64,000 nt of DNA. It comes from Microvirga sp052115485. GTDB taxonomy: Bacteria > Pseudomonadota > Alphaproteobacteria > Rhizobiales > Beijerinckiaceae. The stretch is taken from the NCBI RefSeq assembly GCF_052115485.1, contig NZ_JBFRGU010000006.1:248001-312000 (forward strand), in the 5' to 3' direction. The position numbers were made by a program, and so were the translations under genes. Below are positions 16,906 through 25,176 of this stretch, in pieces. The notes under the pieces were generated by a model. The model saw nothing but the letters and a program-made list of their open reading frames with translations, did not search any database and had not been told where the DNA came from. The stretch's first letter is position 1. Every line of letters starts with the position of its first letter.

Positions 16906-17472
16906 TCATTGTTCGTCGAACAGATGGGGTTCCGTGTCCATGTGATCGATCACGCCCACATAAGGCAGTTGACGGTATGAATGGGCCACATCCATGCCAT
17001 AGCCGACGACGAAGACATCCGGGCAAGTGAACCCGACGAACTCGGCGTCAATGGTCACGGCGCGCTTGTGCGGCTTTTCCAGAAGAACCGCGGTCAGGAC
17101 GCGCTTTGCGCCACGCGCCATCAGCAGGTCCTTGGCGAAAGCCACCGTTCGGCCGGATTCGAGAATGTCGTCGACGAGCAGGATGTCACGGCCGCGCACA
17201 TCGCTCTCCACATCGCGCAGGATCGCGACCTGACCGGACGATACGGTACCATCGAGGTAGCTCGACAGATGCACGAATTCCACCTGCGGTTCGAGACCGG
17301 CCCTGTGGAGCGCGCGAATCAGATCCGCCGCGAACATGAAGCTGCCCTTGAGCACGGCGACGACCAGCAGGTTCTCCGGCTTTTGCTTGGCGACTTCCTG
17401 CGCCAGCTCCTCGTTGCGGCGAGCGATGGCAGTTTCGTCGAAGAGAACCCGGATGCGGGGAGGAGGGGTCAT
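16906..17472 (-). CDS. hpt: Hypoxanthine phosphoribosyltransferase
   Basis: 188 residues. It transfers ribose-5-phosphate from PRPP to hypoxanthine or guanine in purine salvage. The PRPP-binding motif is ILLVDDILESGRT (about residue 98-110), preceded by the flexible-loop region SSYLDGT, with KGSFMFAADLIRAL near residue 40 and FVGFTCPDVFVVGYGMD in the C-terminal base-recognition part. I start at ATG 17472 (MTPPPRIRVLFDE). The frame stays open to 17523 but the extra 17 residues are not family-like. The upstream region is shared with the divergent ftsE gene. Confidence 0.93.
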   Translation of the reverse strand: MTPPPRIRVLFDETAIARRNEELAQEVAKQKPENLLVVAVLKGSFMFAADLIRALHRAGLEPQVEFVHLSSYLDGTVSSGQVAILRDVESDVRGRDILLVDDILESGRTVAFAKDLLMARGAKRVLTAVLLEKPHKRAVTIDAEFVGFTCPDVFVVGYGMDVAHSYRQLPYVGVIDHMDTEPHLFDEQ

Positions 17473-17588
17473 GGTCGTTCCGTCAAAGAAAGAAAGGGCG
17501 GCACCATTCGGCCCGCGAACCATTATGCGATTACACTCACGACCACGAAAGCGCAGGAGAAGTCAAACGTCTCGTTGCGATCTGTCCA

Positions 17589-17614
17589 CCAGGGTGTTCA
17601 TCCAGGGTGTTCAT
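17589..17614 (+). repeat. 13-bp perfect tandem direct repeat between hpt and ftsE
   Basis: CCAGGGTGTTCAT occurs twice with no spacer (17589-17601 and 17602-17614) in the 288-base divergent region between hpt and ftsE. It could be a double regulator site or a chance slip duplication. Confidence 0.85.
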
Positions 17615-17760
17615 CCCTTGGCCGATATTGTCTAGGATCAATTCGAATTTCGGCTCGGCTCGCATTGCATTTGCCTCAGCCTTCATGCGGGGATAGACGG
17701 GGATCGGCTTCTCATGTCTTTCGTCAATTTGGTTTTGTCACAAGGTTGGTTCAGCGGCGC

Positions 17761-18465
17761 GTGAAAGCGTTTTACGAAAACGAATTCGATGAAGGTCTCG
17801 TCCCCTCCGTGCATTTCGAGAATGTGGGCGTGCGCTATGGCATGGGCCCCGAAGTGCTTCGCGACCTCACCTTTTCCATCGAACCGCGCTCCTTCCAGTT
17901 TCTCACCGGGCCCTCGGGGGCGGGCAAAACGACGCTGCTGCGCCTGATTCTTCTCTCGGTGCGCCCGACGCGCGGACTCGTCTCGCTCTTCGGGCAGGAT
18001 GTCTCGAAAATCTCGAAGGACGCCTTGACCGACCTGCGCCGGCGCATGGGCGTGGTGTTTCAGGATTTTCGTCTCCTCGACCATCTCACCACCTACGAGA
18101 ACGTGGCCTTGCCGCTGCGCGTTCAGGGCAAGGAGGAGGCGAGCTACCGGGCCGAAGTGGTGGAACTCCTGCGCTGGGTCGGTCTCGGCGACCGCATGCA
18201 TGTGCTGCCCCCCGTTCTCTCGGGGGGCGAGAAGCAACGCGCGGCCATCGCCCGGGCGCTGATCGTGCGGCCCGATCTTCTTCTCGCCGACGAGCCGACC
18301 GGCAACGTCGATCCATCGCTCGCAAAGCGTTTGCTTCGCCTTTTCATCGAATTGAACCGGCTCGGCACCTCCGTCGTCATCGCCACCCACGATTTCTCGC
18401 TGATGGACCAGCTCAACGTACGTCGCCTCGTCCTCGGCGACGGGCACCTGCATATCGACGCGTGA
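17761..18465 (+). CDS. ftsE: Cell division ATP-binding protein FtsE
   Basis: About 234 residues, an ABC ATPase. The Walker A is GPSGAGKTT (residues 50-58), Q-loop VVFQDFRLLD, signature LSGGEKQRAAIARAL, Walker B LLLADEPTGNVD and switch His in IATHDFSL. FtsE pairs with FtsX, and the complex controls periplasmic cell-wall hydrolases at the division site. The frame is open far upstream, but the conserved part begins near VPSVHFENVGVRYG. GTG 17761 is the best start giving a normal length; no ribosome site stands out. The stop overlaps the ftsX GTG start in GTGA. Confidence 0.93.
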   Translation: MKAFYENEFDEGLVPSVHFENVGVRYGMGPEVLRDLTFSIEPRSFQFLTGPSGAGKTTLLRLILLSVRPTRGLVSLFGQDVSKISKDALTDLRRRMGVVFQDFRLLDHLTTYENVALPLRVQGKEEASYRAEVVELLRWVGLGDRMHVLPPVLSGGEKQRAAIARALIVRPDLLLADEPTGNVDPSLAKRLLRLFIELNRLGTSVVIATHDFSLMDQLNVRRLVLGDGHLHIDA

Positions 18466-19430
18466 CCGGCATGAGCGATTCCTCCTCCAATCAACACCGA
18501 GCACCGCCGGAGCGCCCCCTTCCCGCTTCGCTTCGGCGCAACGCGCCGCTCGTCCCGGTCGAATCCGCGGGTGGACGGGCGTTGGCCGCCGTCATCGCAA
18601 TTCTCACTTTCCTCGCGGCACTCTGCGCTGGCGGTGCGGAGTTGGTAGCGGCGAGTTCCACCCAATGGCAATCGGCCGTCTCCCGCGAGGTGACGATTCA
18701 GGTGCGCCCGCAGGCGCAACGCTCCATCGACGCGGATATCGATCAGGCCGTCAGCCTCGCCAAGCGCGCGCCCGGAGTCGAAGAGGTTCGAACCTTCACC
18801 AAGGCGGAATCCGAGCGCCTTCTGGAGCCCTGGCTCGGCACCGGCCTCGATTTCGGCGATCTGCCCGTGCCGCGGCTCATCGTGATCAAGCTCCAGGACG
18901 ATGCCAAACCGGATTTCTCAGGCCTCAGACAGGCTTTGAAGGACAAGGTGCCCACCGCGAGCCTCGACGATCATGCGCTCTGGCTCTCCAGGCTCTCGAC
19001 CATGGCCAATACGGTCATCGGCGTGGGTCTCGTCCTCGTCATCCTCGTTCTCGTCGCGGCAGGCCTTGCCGTGACCTTCGCCACCCGTGGCGCCATGGCC
19101 GGAAACCGGGAAGTGGTGGACGTGCTGCATTTCGTGGGCGCGAACGACGATTACATCGCCCGCGAGTTCCAGCGCCGCTTCTTCCGCCTCGGCCTGCGCG
19201 GCAGCGCCCTGGGAGCCGGCGCCGCTCTCATCGTGACGATTGTCCTCGGCTTCTTCACGCGGTCGTGGCGAGCCAGTCCGGCAGGGGACCAACTGGAAGC
19301 CCTGTTCGGGTCCTTCAGCATCGGTTGGCGCGGCTATGCCACTGTCGTTTTCATCGCTCTGATCGTCGCCCTCGTCACAGCGGCCGTGTCCCGCTTGACA
19401 GTGAGACGTTTTCTTAACGAAGCTGGTTAA
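18462..19430 (+). CDS. ftsX: Cell division protein FtsX
   Basis: About 322 residues, the membrane partner of FtsE. A basic, Pro-rich cytoplasmic lead is followed by TM1 (about residues 43-63), a periplasmic domain of about 130 residues, then three more helices (about 187-210, 240-262 and 291-312). This is the four-helix FtsX topology. The periplasmic loop is where family members contact cell-wall hydrolases or their activators. The start is either GTG 18462, overlapping the ftsE stop, or ATG 18471; both give nearly the same protein. No further division genes follow. Confidence 0.92.
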   Translation: MTGMSDSSSNQHRAPPERPLPASLRRNAPLVPVESAGGRALAAVIAILTFLAALCAGGAELVAASSTQWQSAVSREVTIQVRPQAQRSIDADIDQAVSLAKRAPGVEEVRTFTKAESERLLEPWLGTGLDFGDLPVPRLIVIKLQDDAKPDFSGLRQALKDKVPTASLDDHALWLSRLSTMANTVIGVGLVLVILVLVAAGLAVTFATRGAMAGNREVVDVLHFVGANDDYIAREFQRRFFRLGLRGSALGAGAALIVTIVLGFFTRSWRASPAGDQLEALFGSFSIGWRGYATVVFIALIVALVTAAVSRLTVRRFLNEAG

Positions 19431-19492
19431 TACTCAAGCGGTCTCAAAGGATCGCCTCTGCCTTGCCTTATTCTGCATTATCGTCGGTCAGG

Positions 19493-20263
19493 ATGATGTT
19501 TCGCGCGCAGAGAACGGCAAATACGAGCACCCTGGAAGCCTCGGAGGCTTTCGGCTGGGGCTGGGCCGCTCATGCCAATCATGACAATCCGACCCGCAAA
19601 TCCTGGCTGCTACGCTGCTTTTTCGCCGGATTCTGCTCCAGCGTGGCCGCGATCATCATCGGCTTTTTCGGCTTCATCGGCTTCGTCTATTCCCTCGATC
19701 GCTTCGAGCAGTCGCCACAGACCAGGGCGGACGGAATCGTGGTTCTGACGGGCGGGGCGCAGCGGATCGACGACGCCATCGACCTTCTGGCCAAGGGCTA
19801 TGCCAACCGCCTGCTGATCTCGGGCGTCAACGAGAGAACGAACCGGGAGCAGATTTCCCGCCTCAACCCAGGGCAGCGCCACCTGTTCAATTGCTGCGTC
19901 GATCTCGATTATCGCGCCCGCAACACCATCGGCAACGCCATCGAGATTCGGCGCTGGACCGAACGGAACCGCTTCGCCTCTCTGATCGTCGTGACCTCGA
20001 ACTATCACATGCCACGCGCGCTGGTGGAGCTGGAACACGCTTTACCGAAGATCCAGAAAATCCCCTATTCGGTCGCAGCCACCATCGATCCGCACAATTG
20101 GTGGCACAGCTTTGGCACTACCCGGGTGCTCTTCTCCGAATACGTGAAGTTCGTCGCCGTCTGGGTCCGTACCCGCTTCGAACGCGACCCCGAGTACTCC
20201 GCTGCCGCCAAGATCATGAGCGGCGGGGCGCCGATGATGATCGCGGACCCAACGACCCGGTAG
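19493..20263 (+). CDS. YdcF family (DUF218) protein
   Basis: About 256 residues. An N-terminal cytoplasmic part is followed by one hydrophobic helix (about residues 45-68) and a DUF218/YdcF domain. Family motifs are DGIVVLTGGAQRIDDAIDLLAKG, RLLISGVNE and VVTSNYHMPRALVEL. Related E. coli proteins SanA and ElyC affect envelope integrity and lipid-carrier use; YdcF binds SAM in vitro. The exact reaction is unknown. ATG 19493 (MMFRAQRTAN) is preferred over the TTG at 19463. It follows ftsX in the same direction with a 62-base gap and may be part of that unit. Confidence 0.85.
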   Translation: MMFRAQRTANTSTLEASEAFGWGWAAHANHDNPTRKSWLLRCFFAGFCSSVAAIIIGFFGFIGFVYSLDRFEQSPQTRADGIVVLTGGAQRIDDAIDLLAKGYANRLLISGVNERTNREQISRLNPGQRHLFNCCVDLDYRARNTIGNAIEIRRWTERNRFASLIVVTSNYHMPRALVELEHALPKIQKIPYSVAATIDPHNWWHSFGTTRVLFSEYVKFVAVWVRTRFERDPEYSAAAKIMSGGAPMMIADPTTR

Positions 20264-20319
20264 AGAGGACGACCCGGAGCCTAGGCCCGCCAAGCGGGGC
20301 CTTTGCCCAGGCTGTGTTG

Positions 20320-20371
20320 CCGCATGATCTTTCGGCAAACCGGTTTCCTCTTTTTTGGATCATGCTCTAGA
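20320..20371. repeat. Dispersed repeat family A, short form
   Basis: GCCGCATGATCTTTCGGC...AACCGGTTTCC...TTTTGGATCATGCTCTAGA. The same GCATGATC...GATCATGC inverted ends and the CTCTA tail occur at the other family A sites. It lies between the YdcF-family gene and plsC. Confidence 0.8.
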
Positions 20372-20415
20372 AGGGGCCGCTCGCGGGTTTCTCCCGCCTA
20401 CCCTGTCACGGTCTC

Positions 20416-21180
20416 ATGCTGATCCTTCGCTCGTTCCTCTTCAATGTCGCGTTCTATGCCAACATGGTCTTCTGGATGGTGGTGCTGATCCCGACATTTG
20501 TCCTGCCGCGCCGCCTCTTCATTCGCGGGCCGCAGCTCTGGGCGCGGACCAGCATCTGGCTTCAAAAGGTTATCGCCGGAACGCATGTGGAGTACCGCGG
20601 TCTCGAGAAGATTCCGCAGGGCGGCCTCCTCGTCGCGGCCAAGCATCAATCCCTTTGGGAGACCTTCGCGCTCCTGGCACTCTTCGAGGCGCCGATCTTC
20701 ATCCTGAAGCGCGAACTGATGTGGATCCCGTTTTTCGGCTGGTACACGTGGAAGGCGGGCTGCGTGCCGATCGATCGCAAGGGCGGCTCGAGAGCCCTTC
20801 TGCAAATGGCCGCGCGCGCCAAGAAGGCGATCGAGCAGGGCCATCAGATCCTGATTTTTCCGGAAGGAACGCGCCGCCCTGCGGGCGCTCCGCCCGACTA
20901 TAAATACGGCGTAGCGCATCTCTATCACGGCCTCAACGCGCCCTGCCTGCCCATCGCCCTGAATTCAGGTCTCTTCTGGTCGCGCCGAAAATTCATACGT
21001 CGGCCGGGAACGATCATTGTCGAAATCCTCGATCTCATCCCGCAAGGTCTCTCGCGCACCGACTTCTTCAACCGGGTTCAGGAAGAGATCGAAACGGCCT
21101 CCGACCGTATTCTGGAAGAGGGTCGTCGCGAATTGGGGATCGATGCAGCGACCTCGCAAACAAGTCTGTCGGAGATCTAA
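20416..21180 (+). CDS. plsC: 1-acyl-sn-glycerol-3-phosphate acyltransferase
   Basis: 254 residues, a PlsC-type inner-membrane enzyme that acylates lysophosphatidic acid to phosphatidic acid. A hydrophobic N-terminal helix (about residues 5-30) is followed by the acyltransferase core: block I KHQSLWE (residues 76-82), block II around PIFILKRELMWIPFFGW, block III FPEGTRRP (residues 148-155), and block IV PCLPIALNSGLFW. Block I carries Glu82 instead of the usual Asp of HX4D. HX4E forms are known among bacterial PlsC proteins, so it is likely active. ATG 20416 starts it. Its stop is followed directly by a long repeat. Confidence 0.92.
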   Translation: MLILRSFLFNVAFYANMVFWMVVLIPTFVLPRRLFIRGPQLWARTSIWLQKVIAGTHVEYRGLEKIPQGGLLVAAKHQSLWETFALLALFEAPIFILKRELMWIPFFGWYTWKAGCVPIDRKGGSRALLQMAARAKKAIEQGHQILIFPEGTRRPAGAPPDYKYGVAHLYHGLNAPCLPIALNSGLFWSRRKFIRRPGTIIVEILDLIPQGLSRTDFFNRVQEEIETASDRILEEGRRELGIDAATSQTSLSEI

Positions 21181-21282
21181 AGTTTGATCGTATCTCCTTG
21201 AAACACGATCAAACTCACGATTCCTTATTGCCGCATGATCCGGACGAACAATTGGTTTCCACTTGTTCCGATCATGCTCTAA
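21181..21282. repeat. Dispersed repeat family A, long form
   Basis: Starts immediately after the plsC stop. Module 1 has an 11-bp inverted repeat AGTTTGATCGT/ACGATCAAACT (21181-21191 with 21205-21215). Module 2 reads CGCATGATCCGG...TTGGTTTCCACTTG...GATCATGCTCTAA. It is close in sequence to 12806-12911. As RNA, module 1 could fold into a hairpin behind plsC. Confidence 0.85.
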
Positions 21283-21289
21283 GGCTCTC

Positions 21290-21817
21290 TCAAGCCAGCG
21301 CCCGGACCACCTGGTCGAGCAGCAGGTCTGTCACGCCCATGGCGACGAGGTGGTCATGGGTCGAGCGCACGTATTCCGTATTCGGACCCGAGACGCCATG
21401 GCCCTGTCGTACGAGGGGTAGCACATCTTCCAGCCTCGGGCGGCGCGTATATTGCGGATGATTGCGGTCGACGATGTAGGCAAGCGCGGTGACGCTGCGG
21501 CCATCATCCAGCCGCACCGGCAAATGCCGCTCCAGATAAACGGAGGTTACCTGTTCGCGCTCGCGCAGGTAGTCCACCGTCGCTTCGGCCTCCTGCGGCA
21601 TCACCCGGAAGGCAACGCCATGGCAACGGCCACCCCGGTCGAGACCGAGCACGAGCCCCGGCTTTTCCGGCGTTCCGCGATGGACATGGGAGAGAACGCA
21701 AAGCGAGCGATGATAGCCGTGAAGATGCGCGTGACGGCGCTCCTCGAAGGGAAAACCCGGTCGCCACATGAGCGAGCCGTATCCGAAAACCCATAAATCG
21801 CCGATTTCGTCCGTCAT
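21290..21817 (-). CDS. Gamma-glutamylcyclotransferase (ChaC-like)
   Basis: 175 residues. VFGYGSLMWRPGFPFEERRHA is the phosphate-binding-like YGSL signature of the ChaC branch of gamma-glutamylcyclotransferases. YLREREQV carries the expected catalytic Glu, and the C-terminal YVRSTHDHLVAMGV (YVxSTxxHL) is also ChaC-like. ChaC enzymes split glutathione to 5-oxoproline and Cys-Gly. It is a cytoplasmic single-domain protein. It is isolated between two family A repeats and convergent with plsC. Confidence 0.9.
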   Translation of the reverse strand: MTDEIGDLWVFGYGSLMWRPGFPFEERRHAHLHGYHRSLCVLSHVHRGTPEKPGLVLGLDRGGRCHGVAFRVMPQEAEATVDYLREREQVTSVYLERHLPVRLDDGRSVTALAYIVDRNHPQYTRRPRLEDVLPLVRQGHGVSGPNTEYVRSTHDHLVAMGVTDLLLDQVVRALA

Positions 21818-21892
21818 TTTGCCGATGACCTGCCCGAACCTTGCCTGTTTCCGGCGCTAGAGGTCATACGGCTAGTCGCTAAACTTTTGACT

Positions 21893-21945
21893 TTGCACGA
21901 CCTTTTCGGAAAACCGGATTCCGCTTTTCCGATCATGCGCTAACA
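21893..21945. repeat. Dispersed repeat family A, short diverged form
   Basis: CACGACCTTTTCGGAAAACCGG...TCCGCTTTTCCGATCATGCGCTAA. It shares the AACCGG core and the GATCATGC.CTAA tail with the other copies. It lies upstream of the DUF2125 gene and may be transcribed with it. Confidence 0.7.
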
Positions 21946-21979
21946 GCTACCAAGGCGCCAGACAACAGGAGAGTTGGAT

Positions 21980-23038
21980 ATGGATGAGGTGGGCATGGAG
22001 GAAGCGGAAGCCAACGCGAGCACCCGCAGCAACCGCTTTTGGCTCTACACGCCCATCGCTCTTCTGGTTCTGGTCGGCATCGCCTGGAGCATCGCCTGGT
22101 TCGTCATCCGCAATCGTACAAATGATGGCCTCGACGCCTGGCTCGCTGCTGAGGCGAGAGGCGGACGGCAATGGACCTGCCTGGATCGGAAGGTCGGCGG
22201 CTTCCCCTTCCGCGTCGAAATCATCTGCGAAAGCCTGTCCCTGAAGCAGGGCAATGTGAGCGCCTCCTTGGGCCGAGTCGAATCCGTGGCGCAGGTTTAC
22301 CAACCGCGTTTCGTGATCACCGAGATCGACGGTCCGCTCAACGTCACGGACGGCATCGTGACATTGAAGGGCACATGGGATCTGTTGCAGACCAGCGTTC
22401 ATGCCACGCCGGACGGCTTGCAGCGCGCTTCTCTGGTCGCGGAGGCTCCCAATTTCACCATCACCGGCCTCGGCCCGACGGAACTCGGCACGTCGAGCGC
22501 CCATTTCGAAGCGCATCTACGGCCCAACCCGACACGGGCAGCCGAAGGTGCCTACGACGTGGCGATCAACACCCGTCAGGCCCGGATCCCGGCGTTGGAC
22601 AACCTCATCGGCGGAGGCGAACCAACCGATCTGCAACTCGACGCGACAGCAACCCAGGCACAGGGTTTTCGCGGACGCCCCGTCATCGAGGAGCTGGAAC
22701 GTTGGAGAGCGGCGAACGGCAAGGTCGATATCCTGATGCTGTCCCTCACCAAGGGCAATCGCAGGCTCGAAGGCAAGGGCGAATTGCGGCTCGACGATCT
22801 GCACCGCCCCACAGGGCAATTCGAGATCGCGGCGGCAGGGCTCGACGGTCTTCTCGGCAACGCCACGGGTAACCGGGCGACAGGAGCGCTGCTCGGTGCG
22901 CTGCTAGGCCAAGGCCAGCGCCAACAGAATGGGGACAAGCCGAAGCTCATACCCCTGCCACCCTTGCGGATTGATAACGGCAAACTGGCGATGGGACCGT
23001 TCGTGATTCCGGGCGTAAGGCTCCTGCCCCTCTACTAA
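21980..23038 (+). CDS. DUF2125 domain-containing protein
   Basis: About 352 residues. One transmembrane helix (about residues 20-45, WLYTPIALLVLVGIAW) is followed by a long extracytoplasmic domain with the DUF2125 start DAWLAAEARGGRQWTC and GGFPFRVEIICESL. DUF2125 proteins are common in alphaproteobacteria and are probably periplasmic beta-rich proteins anchored in the inner membrane; no function is established. ATG 21980 is chosen because AGGAG lies 8 bases before it; a TTG at 21974 is also in frame. The stop overlaps the convergent tyrC stop by four bases. Confidence 0.88.
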   Translation: MDEVGMEEAEANASTRSNRFWLYTPIALLVLVGIAWSIAWFVIRNRTNDGLDAWLAAEARGGRQWTCLDRKVGGFPFRVEIICESLSLKQGNVSASLGRVESVAQVYQPRFVITEIDGPLNVTDGIVTLKGTWDLLQTSVHATPDGLQRASLVAEAPNFTITGLGPTELGTSSAHFEAHLRPNPTRAAEGAYDVAINTRQARIPALDNLIGGGEPTDLQLDATATQAQGFRGRPVIEELERWRAANGKVDILMLSLTKGNRRLEGKGELRLDDLHRPTGQFEIAAAGLDGLLGNATGNRATGALLGALLGQGQRQQNGDKPKLIPLPPLRIDNGKLAMGPFVIPGVRLLPLY

Positions 23039-23979
23039 CCCTCGCGACGGCGACCGAAATCGGGTTCGGGCGCGTCCTGCCCTTCCGAGATGATGCCGCG
23101 CCGGATGGCGCGGGTGCGGGTGAAGAGGTCGAACAGCTTGTCGCCCTCACCCCACCGGATGGCGCGGGCGAGCAGCGCGATGTCCTCGTTCAGTCGCCCG
23201 AGCATTTCCAGCACAGCTTCCCGGTTGTGCAGGAACACGTCGCGCCACATGGTCGGATCGGACGCTGCGATGCGGGTGAAATCGCGAAAGCCGCCCGCCG
23301 AGAATTTGATGACCTCGGATTGCGTCACGGTTTCAAGATCCGCCGCCGTGCCAACGATGTTGTAGGCGATGAGATGCGGCACGTGGCTCGTGATGGCGAG
23401 CACCAGATCATGATGCTGCGCGCTCATCACTTCCACATTCGAGCCCATGGCAGCCCAGAAGCCGCGCACGCGCTCGATGGCTTTCTCGTCTGTCCCTTCG
23501 GCCGGCGTGAGGATGCACCAGCGATTGAAGAACAGCGTGGAGAATCCGGCATCGGGACCGGAATGCTCCGTGCCCGCCACCGGATGGGCCGGCACGAAAT
23601 GCACGCCAGGCGGCAGATGCGGTTCGACCTGCGCCATGACGGAAGCTTTCACCGAGCCCACATCGGAGACGATGGCGCCGGACTTGAGCCCGCTCTTCAT
23701 GGCCTGAGCCACCACACCACACACACCGACCGGAACGCACAGGATGACGAGATCGGCTTGTCTGACGCCGGCAGCGGCGTCAGACGTCGCCTCATCCGCG
23801 AGCTTGAGTTCCCGCACCCGCGCCAGCACCGCCTCATTGGCGTCGATAGCCACGAGATCGCGCGCCAGGTTGAGATGGCGCGCGGCGCGGATGATCGAGG
23901 AGCCGATGAGCCCGAGGCCGATGATGGCGACGCGGTCGAACAAGGGCTCCTTGCGGGGTGGGCCGAGACGCTCAGGCAT
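23035..23979 (-). CDS. tyrC: Prephenate/arogenate dehydrogenase (TyrC, cyclohexadienyl dehydrogenase)
   Basis: 314 residues. The NAD-binding motif is VAIIGLGLIGSS (residues about 17-28), with the VSDVGSVK loop and the substrate region HPVAGTEHSGP, whose His is the catalytic residue of TyrA-type enzymes, and SHVPHLIAYN further on. It oxidises prephenate (or arogenate) on the way to tyrosine. There is no fused chorismate mutase or ACT domain. The start overlaps the hisC end by eight bases (23972-23979), so the two are coupled. The C-terminal tail (EPDFGRRREG) is variable. Confidence 0.92.
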   Translation of the reverse strand: MPERLGPPRKEPLFDRVAIIGLGLIGSSIIRAARHLNLARDLVAIDANEAVLARVRELKLADEATSDAAAGVRQADLVILCVPVGVCGVVAQAMKSGLKSGAIVSDVGSVKASVMAQVEPHLPPGVHFVPAHPVAGTEHSGPDAGFSTLFFNRWCILTPAEGTDEKAIERVRGFWAAMGSNVEVMSAQHHDLVLAITSHVPHLIAYNIVGTAADLETVTQSEVIKFSAGGFRDFTRIAASDPTMWRDVFLHNREAVLEMLGRLNEDIALLARAIRWGEGDKLFDLFTRTRAIRRGIISEGQDAPEPDFGRRREG

Positions 23980-25075
23980 TGGGCTTGCCGCTCATGAATT
24001 CACGCAAGGTCGCGACCACGAGGCGGTTCGCCTCTTCGTCGCCGATCGTGAGGCGAAGGGCATCGGGCAGGCCATAGGCGTCGATCCGGCGAAGGATCAG
24101 ACCCCGGCTCGTCAGGAACGCATCGGCATCCTTCGAGGTGCGGCCCGCTTCCTTCGGGAAGTGGATCAGAAGGAAATTGCCGACGCTCGGCGTCACTGTG
24201 AGCCCGAGCGCCTCGATTTCCTTGGTGAGCCAGGCGAGCCATTGATCGTTATGCGCAAGCGCCTTGGCGAGATGGACATCGTCCTGGATCGCGGCGATAC
24301 CGGCGACCATGGCGAGACCGTTGATGTTGAAGGGGCCGCGAATGCGGTTGACCGCATCGATAATGTGCGCGGGAGCCACCATCCAGCCGAGACGTAGATT
24401 GGCAAGGCCGTAGACCTTCGAGAACGTGCGCGTCATCACCACGTTCTCGGAGGTGGCGACGAGTTCGAGACCGGATTCGTAGTCGTTCTTGCGGACATAT
24501 TCCGCATAGGCCGCGTCGATCACGAGAAGCACGTGCGGCGGTAGGCCCGCATGCAGGCGCTTCACCTCGTCGAAGGGGATGTAGGTGCCGGTCGGGTTGT
24601 TCGGATTGGCGAGGAAGACGATCTTGGTCTTGGGCGTCACCGCAGCCAGAATCGCATCCACATCAGCCTTGTAGCCCTGCTCCTTCGTCACCACCGGCGT
24701 ACCGCCCGCGGCGAGGATCGCGATGCGATAGACGAGGAAGCCGTGTTCCGAGAAAATGCCCTCGTCGCCCGGCCCCACATAAGCATTGGTGATCAGCGAA
24801 AGCAGCTCGTCCGAGCCGGCGCCGCACAGGATGCGGTGTGGATCGAGTCCGTATTTCGCGGCAATCGCCTCACGCAGCTTGGACGCCGATCCGTCCGGAT
24901 AGAGTTCGAAATGGTTCGCGTGCCGGATCGCGTCGATGGCCTTCGGCGACGGGCCGAGCGGCGTCTCGTTGGAGGAGAGCTTGTGAATCTTCGCAACCCC
25001 TGTGGCGGCGCTCTTGCCGGGCACATAGGCTTCGATCTTCATCACGCCGGAACGCGGCTGGGGACGAATGGACAT
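23972..25075 (-). CDS. hisC: Histidinol-phosphate/aromatic aminotransferase
   Basis: 367 residues, a PLP class I/II aminotransferase of the HisC group. SSNETPLGPSPKAI, FLANPNNPTGTYIPFDE, VIDAAYAEYV and the PLP-Lys stretch TRTFSKVYGLANLRLGW are all present. HisC-like enzymes next to tyrC often use aromatic keto acids as well as imidazole-acetol phosphate; the overlap with tyrC supports a role in tyrosine and phenylalanine transamination. No other his gene is present. The ATG is at 25075 (MSIRPQPRSGV). A family A repeat separates it from the chorismate mutase gene. Confidence 0.93.
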   Translation of the reverse strand: MSIRPQPRSGVMKIEAYVPGKSAATGVAKIHKLSSNETPLGPSPKAIDAIRHANHFELYPDGSASKLREAIAAKYGLDPHRILCGAGSDELLSLITNAYVGPGDEGIFSEHGFLVYRIAILAAGGTPVVTKEQGYKADVDAILAAVTPKTKIVFLANPNNPTGTYIPFDEVKRLHAGLPPHVLLVIDAAYAEYVRKNDYESGLELVATSENVVMTRTFSKVYGLANLRLGWMVAPAHIIDAVNRIRGPFNINGLAMVAGIAAIQDDVHLAKALAHNDQWLAWLTKEIEALGLTVTPSVGNFLLIHFPKEAGRTSKDADAFLTSRGLILRRIDAYGLPDALRLTIGDEEANRLVVATLREFMSGKPNA

Positions 25076-25108
25076 GGGTCTTCCTGATAGGACTTGGTAG
25101 GAAACGCT

Positions 25109-25163
25109 CTAGAGCTTGATCCGGAGGAATAACCGGGTTCCACTTGTTCTGATCATGCTCTAG
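25109..25163. repeat. Dispersed repeat family A, short form
   Basis: CTCTAGAGCTTGATCCGGAGG...AACCGGGTTCCACTTG...GATCATGCTCTAG lies between the chorismate mutase gene and hisC, probably within one transcript. Confidence 0.8.
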
Positions 25164-25176
25164 CGCAGGTTCGGTC

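Noticed and set aside
16981..17760. Upstream extension of the FtsE frame into hpt
   Set aside because: The frame happens to stay open through the antisense of hpt; conserved FtsE sequence begins only near 17800.
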